Source: Oryza sativa Japonica Group (Eukaryota > Streptophyta > Magnoliopsida > Poales > Poaceae). Taken from it: DNA of 64,000 bases. A program made the position numbers and the translations under genes. Position 1 is the first letter of the stretch; every line of letters starts with the position of its first letter. This document shows positions 34,554 through 43,867 of the stretch, piece by piece. The stretch is taken from positions 22,863,501-22,927,500 of the forward strand of contig NC_089038.1 in assembly GCF_034140825.1 (NCBI RefSeq). The letters run 5' to 3'. Under the pieces are notes generated by a model, which ran no database searches, was not told the DNA's origin, and saw only the letters and a list, made by a program, of their open reading frames with translations.

Positions 34554-36390
34554 TAGATTTCGAGACAGCTTGTGAAAATTTGGAGGGGTTGGAAAAACTA
34601 ATTTGGCTGTATAGATGTCACAACATTTTTCTACAATTTCCCACCTCAATCCATTATTTCCATGTGCATATTTCCCAGCTGCTAAACAGTGTTTTTTTTT
34701 TACAAAATCATATTAATCTATTTTTTAAATATAGCTAATAATTAATTACTCGTGTGCTAATAAGATGCTCCGTTTTGCGTGCGCGGCCGAGCACAACCTT
34801 TATTGCCTTTCAGTTTTATTTTATATTTTGCAACTACAATTTTTTTAAAATCTAGATGAAAAGTTACACGGCATAAGGAAACTTATTATTCTTAGAAAAG
34901 CTACAACCTATAAAAACTCCCCCAAACAAACCCCTTCGCTGTTTTTGTCACAACCAAGTGGTCGTGGTCATTTTCAACACAAAACAAATATAGTATCAAA
35001 ATATTTAATATTAGATTTAGTGAAACTAATTTGGTGTTATAGATGTTACAACATTTTTCTATAAATATGGTCAAACTTTAGAAAGTTTGACTTTGAAAAA
35101 AAATCAAAATGTTTTATAACATGTGTTGACGGGCTATACCTAACTACAGTATTTATAGAGTATGAGAATCGTTGGTATGTAGGTATATGTGAGATTACAG
35201 TAAAGAAGACCCAATTGTAGAGCAAGCTAGATACTCTAGTCTACCAACTATCCAACAACTTACAATTAATGACTAGCAATTGGCTTCTTCCAGACAGATA
35301 TGCGATGTGGCTTTTGGTTTGTGATTCGATGCCCTCCTATCCGGGGGGCATTGTATTTATATAGATAGACGACTTTCTCTCCAGACAGAATTTGGAGAAA
35401 CCTTGTAGGACACAGGCAGATAAAAGACCTTGTCTTTTTTGAGTCGGACTTCGACAGCCTCTAGTCCCGTGGAAGGAATTTTCGTTCTTATCTAATTATG
35501 TACCATATTTGAGTTACCATTTTGTATAACATTAGGTGTGTGATATTATTTAAATATAGGAGGTATATCTAATCCTAATACTGACAATATAAAATGAGGA
35601 ATTGCAGTTGGGATTAACTATGAATATGGTGCCTCAATCAGGTTTACCACAACTAATACTGTCATGAGTCATGACACTTTCTTCTGATGTCAACTTTTCC
35701 TAACCCCCAAATGTCAAGGCGCAAGAGTATCAGCATCGTCAGATCTAGAAGGAATTATAATAGTGCGAAGATAACTACCAGGTTTGATTGTTCAGATAAA
35801 ACTAAAGCAGCCGGCAACATGGTACTCTGGAACAAAAAAGAAAAGACAATGAGTAGGAGTATAAACTTGGATGACAAAGTTGACAACAGATGATGTGTTA
35901 GCCCGTTGAATTTTGTTGAATATTCTTCCCTCGCGAAGCCCAGTCTCCAAACGTCAGAAGCTTCTTGGGAAAATATCCCTGCAAGCGTTCACTTGCAGAA
36001 ACTTCAGAGAGGAGATGATGTGAAAGCCACCCAGCCGGGCTCGCAGTTTGCAGCCTCCCTATGCTGACTTCCTCTGTTCAGATTTATTTTGCACAGTGCC
36101 CGGTTCAAAGGAGATTTATAGTTAGCGCATGATTAATTTAAGAATCAAATACTATAAACTCAAAAAAATGGATTTGTGTGAATTTTAAAGAAACTTCTAG
36201 AATCCGAAAAGAGGACTGCCCAATACTACTGTCTTCTCTTCAAGCCTTCAACGATTACGATGTCCTGCCAGATCATAGGTACGTGCATTTTTAATCTCCG
36301 TGTCGTTGACACGCGTATGAAGGTCAGAACCATGGAAAATTGGCAGGAGGTGACACTCATCCAGATTTTGTTCTGTAAGATCGGTATCAA
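34554..36390. other. intergenic with decayed MITE pieces
   Basis: About 34680-34790 and 36110-36200 resemble pieces of the Tourist-like family at 31080-31321. A fragment near 35085-35120 (tttgactttgaaaaaaaatca) resembles Stowaway interiors. A short open frame at 35687-35893 has no recognisable domain. No gene is supported. Confidence 0.4.
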
Positions 36391-36559
36391 GGGTTTGTTT
36401 AGTTTGATGTACAATTTTACTCGATCAAAATTTTGGTAATTTTAATAGTAGCAAATATATATTAATTACCAAATTTTGTTTATAATAGTTCGATTCAATA
36501 CTATAAAATTTGGTCAATATTTTGATCGGGTAAAAATTAGCTTTTAACGAAACAAGCCC
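36391..36559. mobile_element. short MITE
   Basis: 169 bp with inverted ends (gggtttgtttagtttgatg at left; cgaaacaagccc at right) and a largely self-complementary AT-rich interior (tggtaattttaatag / attaccaaattttg). Right flank TAA and left flank CAA suggest a decayed 3-bp target duplication. Confidence 0.6.
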
Positions 36560-36734
36560 TAAAGTCGGTCGGGATGTTTCGATCGCATGCAGGGGCGGCA
36601 ATCGGCCAGGGATTTGAGAAAATGCCAGGAAATGGTCGTGTTTGGATGATCGTGGCTCTGAACTCTGAAGAACGAACTGTGCACGGAATGTTTGTGTCAG
36701 GGGCTCCGGACAACTTCCTTTTGTTTTGGTTAGG

Positions 36735-37082
36735 CCATGTTTAGATTTCAACTTTTTTTTCAGTAAATTTTTAACTTTTCCGTCACATCAAATTTTTATA
36801 TACACACAAGCTTTCAATTTTTTCATCACATCGTTTCAATTCCTTCAAACTTTCCAATTTTGGTGTATAACTAAGGCCCTGTTTAGAGCTGTGTTTAGTT
36901 ACACGCAAGAATGGAAGTTTGAAAAAATTAGAACGATGTAACGGAAAAGTTGAAAGTTGATGTGTGTAGTAAAGTTCGATGTGACGGAAAAGTTGGAAGT
37001 TTGAATATTCTAATTTTTACATCACATCATTCTAATTTCTTTAAACTTCTAATTTTAGTGTGGAACTAAACACAACCTCAAC
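36735..37082. mobile_element. cluster of related MITE copies
   Basis: Adjacent elements share the strings taggccatgtttagattt, ttttccgtcacatcaaatt, gatgtgacggaaaagttgga and tgtggaactaaaca. They lie in direct and inverted order and are probably one copy inserted beside or into another. The family is common in rice; exact borders are uncertain. Confidence 0.6.
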
Positions 37083-37427
37083 CTTAATGTGATACTCCAT
37101 GGTACTACTACGGAGTATGTTAGACCGCGCTGATACTACTAGTACTCCGTTTCATTTCCCCGAGGAATTCAGGCAAAGGATACGACATGATACGGTCTGT
37201 AACTGCCTCGATTGCAGAACCAGCCTGAGCTATCCTGTAGATGTTGTGCTGTTGTCCAGTTTGCTGGTTGCCGCTGTGCAGAGGTTGATGTAAATCCTTT
37301 TGTTTTTGTTAATGTGATGCATGGCGTTTTTTTTTTGTTGAAAAATGCATGGCATGTTTACCTGCTAAAACACTCATACAGTACTATCTCATTTTGTGGC
37401 TAAGGCGACGATTCGACGAATCCAAAA
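37083..37427. other. intergenic, nothing recognised
   Basis: No gene or element ends seen between the MITE cluster and the large Mutator-like element. Confidence 0.35.
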
Positions 37428-39330
37428 CTCACCGCAGGGAATAAGTTCACTTTGGGTCCCTCGATTTGTCGCTCATTCCGATTTTCATCCTTGACTGTAA
37501 AACCGGGTACAACCCGTCCTCCAACTTATGAAAACCGGGCAAACGAGGTCCCTCGGCGGTTTTGAAGGCGGTTTTGGCTGACGTGGCGCCTACGTAGCTT
37601 GTTTGACTAGGTCTCCGTTCCACGTGGCATTGACGTGACGCTTACGTGGCAATTATATCTTAGAAAAATAATAAAAAGCGCGGCCCTACATGTCAGCTGC
37701 ACATAAAAAAATAATTTTAAAATGGAGGGGGCCATGTGGGCCCCACATGTCAGCCTCACTCCTCACTTCTTCCCTCTCCCTTCTCTCTCTTCTTCCCTTT
37801 CCCCTCTCTCTCTCTCCTTCTTCCCGGGCAGCGGACGGCGCGGGTGGGCGCGGGCGGGCTGGCGGTGGGCGTCGTCGGGGATTCAGCTTCGGTGACTTAG
37901 CGCAAGCCACAATGTGACATAGCATGCATCAAAGCCGTCCAAAACGAATCGAACGGAAGATGGCGCTTGGACCCGCTGCAGGTCGAAATATCGCCGCCCG
38001 CCCAGCCGTCCCGCGTCCGAGACGGCGCCCGCCCCCAATCTTTCCCGCGCGCTCGCATCGCTGTTTCGCCTCGCCGCGAGCGCGAGCCAACTGGGAGGCT
38101 CGCCGCCGCCGTGCCTGCGCCAGGCCGCCGTGGTCGCCGCGAGTGGGGAGGGGACTGGCGGCCGCCGCGCGAGGCCAACTCCATGCCCTGCCCTGCCGCG
38201 ACCTGTGGAGAGGCGCTAGGCCGCCGAGGCCCTGTCCTGCCGCCGCGACCGGGGGCACGTGGAGGCGGCCGGCTGCCAGGCCTGACGGCGCGGTGGTGCA
38301 GGCGGACGGCCGCCCAGCCCGACAGTTTTCCTGTAGTTCTGCATTTCCATTGTTCTACACTGATCTCCAGACATTGCTCTGCTACAGTATCTGTTTGTTC
38401 TGCATTTCAGTTTGTTAGAAGATTATCTGTATTTGGTCAGATATGTAGCCGAATGCCCGATGTTATGATATGATCAATAAACACCTGTTTTGTGCAGTCA
38501 TAAAAAACATCATAAACACCCATTTTTTTGCAGTGTTCTGAGGTCATACAATCTACAGTTCTGCAGTTACTGAAATGATAAGCAAATAATTCAACGTGTA
38601 TTCTAGCAGTCTTCAGTTGTTACTCAATCAAGGATCATACAAGTTAATGTGCCAGCATAATTCTAATTTGCAATCATACAGGATATCAACTTCTTCCTGT
38701 TGATGGTGGCATGTCCTCAAATTCAGGCAACTCAATGCTTCACCAAGCAGCAGCAACCAATCATATACCAAATTAGACATTTGCAACCAGGTTCTCATAT
38801 ATCCCTATTCGCCGGCGACGAAGTGGGCGGCCGACCGGTGCGGGCTCGGAAGCTGAACTCCATCAACAAGTCGAGGCCGCCAAAATTGGAGGTCCGGCGC
38901 GGGCGGAGCGTGTTCCCGACGGCCGGCAGGAGCACCGCGGCCTCCTCCACGCGCTGGGCTCGGGCTGGGGCCTCGCCCGCCTGCATCAGCGCGCCATCAG
39001 TCTTGGCGGCCGGCCGCCTCCACGCGCCCCCGGTCGCGGCGGCAGGGCAGGGCGGCCTGGCGCCTCTCCGGTTGCGGCGGCGGTGCTGGTGCCTCCCCAC
39101 TCGCGGCGGCGCGCCTCCCAGCCGGACGAGAGCGACCGGCGAGGCGAAGCGCGGCTGCGCTGGCGGACGCGGATTTGGACTGGAGCGATGCCGTCTCAGG
39201 CTGCGTGGCCTCCTGTTAGGCTTAAACGGCAATTGTTTTGCCTGCATGCGGGCCCAAGTAAAGCAGCCATTCGATTCGTTTTGAACGGCTGAGATGCACG
39301 CAATGTCATCCTGTGACTTGCCTATACTAA

Positions 39331-39563
39331 GGCAGCGTTCGTTCCAGTGAGTTTGAGGAAGAAAGCACATCGTTTTCCGCGTGCACGCTTCCTAAACTAG
39401 TGTTTTTTGCAAAAACTTTCTATAGGAAAGTTCTTTTAAAAAATCACATTAATCTATTTTTGAAATTTAAAATAGTTAATAATCAATTAATCATGAGCTA
39501 ATAACTCACCTCGTTTTGCGTATCTTCCCAATATCCTCAATCCCCTCCTCCTCAAACACACCC
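39331..39563. mobile_element. Tourist-like MITE inside the Mutator-like element
   Basis: Begins ggcagcgttcgttccagtg and ends ctcctcaaacacaccc, flanked by TAA at 39328-39330 and 39564-39566. It interrupts the right arm of the internal inverted repeat. The left arm at about 37868-37900 is uninterrupted at the equivalent position and serves as the empty site. Same family as 31080-31321. Confidence 0.85.
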
Positions 39564-39599
39564 TAAGTCACCGAAGCTGAGTCCTGGCGTGTTCGGGCC

Positions 39600-39668
39600 T
39601 TCGGGGACCTCCTCGGCAACGGGATCTTCAACTCCGACGGGGAGACGTGGGTGGCGCAGCGGAAGACT
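39600..39668 (+). pseudogene. captured cytochrome P450 (CYP86-like) fragment
   Basis: Twenty-three codons read FGDLLGNGIFNSDGETW followed by VAQRKT. This is the well-known (F)xDLLGxGIFNxDGxxWxxQRK segment of the CYP86/CYP94 clan of fatty-acid hydroxylases, which lies N-terminal to the oxygen-binding helix. Similarity stops on both sides, and no haem-binding Cys motif follows, so this is a fragment rather than a gene. It lies inside the Mutator-like element, next to the internal inverted repeat. The parent locus is not in the window. Confidence 0.65.
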
Positions 39669-40881
39669 CTGGCCGGGCGTGCACCGCTGATTCTCTCCCA
39701 CCGGCCGCCGCGCGCCGCTCCCTCCCACCGGTTCCGCGCGCCGCCGCTCCTCTCCCGCCCTCCCGCCGGTCGCCGACCCTCGGGCACCGCCGCTCCTCTC
39801 CCTCCTTCCTGCCGGCCGACGCACGTCGCCGCTCCTCTCCCATCGGCCGGCCCGACGAGCTCACCTCCTTCCTCGCGGAGCTCCCGTCGGCCGCCCTCTC
39901 CGCCGGCGCGGCGCTTGCGTCGGTCGCCCTGTCCGCTGCACGCACACCGGATGCAGTACAAGCAAACGAAGAAAAGGAATGCAAAAGAAAAGAAAAGGAT
40001 AGATAGAGGAGAGGGCGTCCAGCACGTCGACCAGCATCAAGGCGCGCAAGCTCGAGCTCGCAGCCGAAAGCGGCAAGGGCGACGCGTCGTCGCCGGCGGC
40101 GGCGTCCATGCCGTTGTGCTGCTCCGCTGCTAGCAGCTAGCCGCGCGTCCCTATGGCCTCCCTCCTGTGTAGTTCCGTGGTCATCGACACAGGCTGCCGC
40201 CTCGCCGCGAGCTGCGCCCCCGTTTTGAGTTCGTTGACATGCGACAAGCACCAAGAAAGTCAGCAAAATGCCAGCAGGAAGAGGATGCTAAGATCTCGAT
40301 GTAATTAACCGCTAACTAATTTTGCTTGCAGGCCGGTGGAGCCGAGCAGGCGGCGGGGCGCAAAGACGATAGGAGGAGCGGAGCGGGCGGCGGCGCGCGG
40401 AGCCGATAGGAGGAGGTTGAGCAGCGGCCGGCCCGCGGAGCAAGATGGGCAGCGGCCGAAGCGGGCTACGAGCTCGCCGTGATGAGGAAGAAGAGGCAGA
40501 ACTGAGTGGGGAGAGGGGGATGACATGTGGGGCCCACTGGGCCCCACCTTATTTTTTAGCAGATATGTGGGCCCCACCATTTTTAGATTAATTATTTTCT
40601 GTGCGGCTGACATGTGGGCCCATGATTTTTATTATTTTTTCGATATATAATTGCCACGTAAGCGTCACGTCAATGCCACTTATTACAGAGAAATAGTCAA
40701 ACAAGCCATGTAGGCGCCACGTTAGCCAAAACCGCTTTCAAAACCACCGAGGGATCTCGGTTGTCTGGTTTTTGTAAGATGAGGGACAGTTCAGTTCGTA
40801 CCCGGTTTTACGGTCAAGGGACAAAAATCAGACTGGGCGACAAATATAGGGATCCAAAGTGAACTTATTCCCTCACTGCAG

Positions 40882-41193
40882 CCGCACAGGAGCGTACACT
40901 CGCTCGCAAGTCGGCCCGTATGCTGATCGCAGGCCGGCTATTGACGGCCCACCAGGCACGCACGCGAAACTCACCGTGACTCGGACGGCGGACGCACCCA
41001 CCCACCACTAAAACCACTTGCCGTGCCGCCCAACCACCCAACCAAACGTGTGACAAAACTCATGTCTCACCTACACACCAACGGCCCGAGTCCGACACAC
41101 GTCTCACGCACGAGCAGCGAGCTCGTTGCAAATCCACGCTACAAATATCCAGCTCAGTAGCTCACGCGCCGTCACACTCTCCAGCAGCGTACA
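40882..41193. other. carboxylesterase promoter and 5' UTR
   Basis: About 310 bp between the Mutator-like element and the esterase ATG. It is C-rich with several cac(a)cg blocks; a weak acaaatatcc at about 41151-41160 is the only TATA-like string. Confidence 0.4.
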
Positions 41194-42147
41194 ATGTCGT
41201 CAGACGCCGGCGACGACGACGATGTCGTGCTCGACTTCCGCCCGCTCATCGTGGTGTACAAGAGCGGGCGGCTCGAGCGCCCCCTCGCCACGCCGCCCGT
41301 CCCGCCCGGCACGGACGCCGCCACGGGCGTGGCGTCCAGGGACGTGCGCCTCTCCGCCGCTTCCTTCGTGCGGCTCTACCTCCCGCCGCCCTGCGCCGCC
41401 GTTGCGGGGGGCGAGAGGCTCCCCGTGGTGGTCTACTTCCACGGAGGAGGGTTCGTGATCGGGTCGGCCGCGTCGCCCGCGTACCACCGCTGCCTCAATG
41501 ACCTCGCCGCCGCCTGCCCCGCCGTCGCCGTCTCCGTCGACTACCGCCTCGCCCCGGAGCACCCGCTCCCGGCCGCGTACGAGGACTCCGCCGCCGCGCT
41601 CGCCTGGGTGCTCTCCGCCGCCGACCCGTGGCTCGCCGTGCACGGCGACCTCTCCCGCGTCTTCCTCGCGGGGGACAGTGCCGGCGGCAACATCTGCCAC
41701 CACCTCGCCATGCGCCACGGCCTGACCAGCCAACACCCCCCGCATCGCCTAAAGGGCATCGTGCTGATCCACCCGTGGTTCTGGGGCAAGGAGCCCATCG
41801 GCGGCGAGGCGGCGGCGGGGGAGCAGAAGGGGCTGTGGGAGTTCGTGTGCCCCGACGCGGCGGACGGCGCGGACGACCCAAGGATGAACCCGACCGCGGC
41901 GGGGGCGCCGGGGCTAGAGAACCTGGCGTGCGAGAAGGTGATGGTGTGCGTGGCCGAGGGAGACACGCTGCGGTGGCGCGGCCGCGCGTACGCGGAGGCG
42001 GTGGTGCGGGCGAGGGGTGGCGAGGCGGCGGCGGTGGAGCTGCTCGAGTCGGAGGGCGTCGGGCACGTGTTCTACCTGTTCGAGCCGGGCCACGAGAAGG
42101 CCGACGAGCTTCTCCGGAGGATCGCCGCGTTCATTAGCGCCAAATGA
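41194..42147 (+). CDS. HGGGF carboxylesterase (CXE family)
   Basis: An intronless 317-aa alpha/beta hydrolase of the plant carboxylesterase (hormone-sensitive lipase-like) family. The oxyanion motif HGGG is at 83-86 in YFHGGGFVIGS. The nucleophile is Ser162 in LAGDSAGGN. The acid is Asp257 in CVAEGDTLR and the base is His291 in GVGHVFYLF. Other family blocks are present: VDYRLAPEHPLPAAYED (115-131), IHPWFWG and DDPRMNP. The full triad means an active esterase, unlike the gibberellin receptor GID1, where the His is replaced. No signal peptide is visible, so it is probably cytosolic. The likely substrates are small esters, which cannot be named from sequence. The ATG at 41194 is the first in frame and places the N-terminus like family members. 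It is strongly GC3-rich, as many intronless grass genes are. Confidence 0.95.
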   Translation: MSSDAGDDDDVVLDFRPLIVVYKSGRLERPLATPPVPPGTDAATGVASRDVRLSAASFVRLYLPPPCAAVAGGERLPVVVYFHGGGFVIGSAASPAYHRCLNDLAAACPAVAVSVDYRLAPEHPLPAAYEDSAAALAWVLSAADPWLAVHGDLSRVFLAGDSAGGNICHHLAMRHGLTSQHPPHRLKGIVLIHPWFWGKEPIGGEAAAGEQKGLWEFVCPDAADGADDPRMNPTAAGAPGLENLACEKVMVCVAEGDTLRWRGRAYAEAVVRARGGEAAAVELLESEGVGHVFYLFEPGHEKADELLRRIAAFISAK

Positions 42148-43867
42148 TCGATCACTTATACCATGCGAGTGCGACACACCGAGAGTAGCACTGAAGGACG
42201 GTGTCGTCTGTGTTTGCGCGCCGTGGCGCTTGACAAGAAAAACGATGGAACCGGATCGTGTGGTTGGGCGTTGAATTCGGTCACTTCACATGTGCTTTTG
42301 TTGTGCTTGTGTTGTGTTGCGTGCATTCGGTCACTGTGGGCCCCCAGTTTCGGATCGGCGGGGCTTGCGGCCTGTCTTAACTGGGCCCATAACGTCTATT
42401 TGAGGCCTTTGCACCGAATCGGAATCCAACACGAAAAGGGCCGAAACAACGGCATCCGACCACGGGTGCTGCTCGGTCGCGAGTCGCGACACGCTCCGCT
42501 GCGGGCGGCTGGAGGCAGGAGCTGCGTGGATGTGTCGGCCGCGGCCAAAGCCACACGCAACAGCAAACCGGAAGCTTCGATGCAAACGAGGCAGCCGAGC
42601 CGATGAGGCAAAAGCTCTGACCTAACCCGAGAGCCACAGGTCTCGATCCCCGCGATAAAAACCACAAGTAGTACTACGTAGCACAGTATACGAGTACTAC
42701 TCAAACCTCAAAATCCGCGCTCCCTACGTGAATCCCATCTTCTACCGCCCGGTCAACTCGTCGCGGACACAAGTGGTAGACTGACACAAACATGGTTCGG
42801 ATCACGACTTCGTACCGCTAAGCTACTACTTAGCCCGTGCGTGGTTAGATTCCGAGGTTGTTGCTGGGTCGACGTGCTCCGGTGCATGCTCGGTTGGTGG
42901 ACAGAGGAGAAAAGAAAAGATCGCTTCGCTTGCTTTTGGTCCAGGGCCCTGGGAACGGAAAAGGTCTCTCCTCTCGATGGCTCGATCGATCGGCAGGAGA
43001 AGCATGAGAAGTGCGAATTCGCCAATGGCGAAAGCCTTTGCATAAAAGTCAAGCAAACATGAATGGAAAAGGCAAACGATCACGTTTGCTAATCCGGCTT
43101 GGGGTGGGCTGTCAATCTGTCATGGCCCCCTCAATCACCTGTGCCTTTTCCTATCTAATTGCATCGTCTCCTGCACCTGGGGTTGGGTCGAGTAGGGCAA
43201 ACGATCGATCGAGCGAGAAGAGTAAATTTAAGCGTGCTAATTAAGTTGTGCAGTTAACTAGTGCTCCATTTATATTTCAATTGGCTCACAAAAAAATGTC
43301 AAGCTAAAAATAGCAATGCTAAATAAGGTAACTAGCTTTATCTTACTTCAAAATTAGAAAGAGTAAGATGCGCCGTAGAAATATCAATAGCAATCTTTTA
43401 GCTTACAAACATCAACAGTGGAATTAATTGGATTCGGCTACACACAGAAAAAGTTAGGACTAGTATTTTGTATCATATTCAGTCTTACTGGCCTACTAGA
43501 GTCTAGATCTACCGTGGTTGCGAGCTGAATTACTATTTAACCCGGATAGTAATAAAACCCCAGATGCATAGTGTCTTTAACTGGTTAGTTTTGTCCTTAA
43601 AAGAACCCAGCTGGTGCGTGCGCTCAGACCACGCTCCGTGAACAGAGGGGATCCCAACGCCGACCCTACACGTCATCCCTACGCCTCGTCATCGGACGGC
43701 CGAGATCGCGCCTAACTCCTCGATCCAACGGCTAGGATCCGTCGCTAACCCACTATATATCCAAACCTCACCCCCACCCACGAGCTCCCTCTCTTTTCCG
43801 CCCTCCACCCTCGCGAGCCAAGCTACCATTCTCCTCCTCGGCGGCGGCGGCGGCGGCGGCGGCGGCG
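42148..43867. other. intergenic and RRM-gene promoter
   Basis: Contains the 3' flank of the esterase and the upstream region of the RRM-protein gene. Open frames at 42163-43244 on both strands have no recognisable domain. The 5' leader of the next gene ends with a GGC-repeat tract at about 43841-43866. Confidence 0.45.
43754..43760 (+). promoter_or_regulatory. probable TATA box, RRM-protein gene
   Basis: tatatat in cactatatatcc, about 110 bp upstream of the ATG at 43868, followed by a CT-rich leader (ccctctcttttccgccctcc). Confidence 0.5.

Larger units (their letters stand above)
37438..40871. mobile_element. Pack-MULE-like element with P450 fragment and internal hairpin
   Basis: A 3.43-kb element with terminal inverted repeats of about 330 bp. 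The left end is ggaataagttcactttgg; the right end is its reverse complement, with small differences. The repeats continue inward through ccgggtacaacccgtcc, the cgtggcgcctacgtag block and gggccccacatgtca. The flanks are a 9-10 bp near-duplication, ctcaccgcag (37428-37437) and ctcactgcag (40872-40881). No transposase is visible. The interior is unusually GC-rich. It holds a long inverted repeat (arms about 37868-38315 and 38966-39582), a MITE inserted in the right arm, and, at 39600-39668, a stretch coding for FGDLLGNGIFNSDGETW and VAQRKT that matches CYP86-type cytochrome P450s. Further GC-rich cargo runs to about 40500. Confidence 0.82.

Noticed and set aside
37924-38473. long plus-strand frames in the Mutator-like element
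   Set aside because: Arg/Ala/Pro-rich frames in an arm of a GC-rich inverted repeat; no domain, no splice or start support.
42630-42660. a ggtctcgatcccc string resembling a tRNA B box
   Set aside because: No matching A box, acceptor stem or cloverleaf could be drawn around it.
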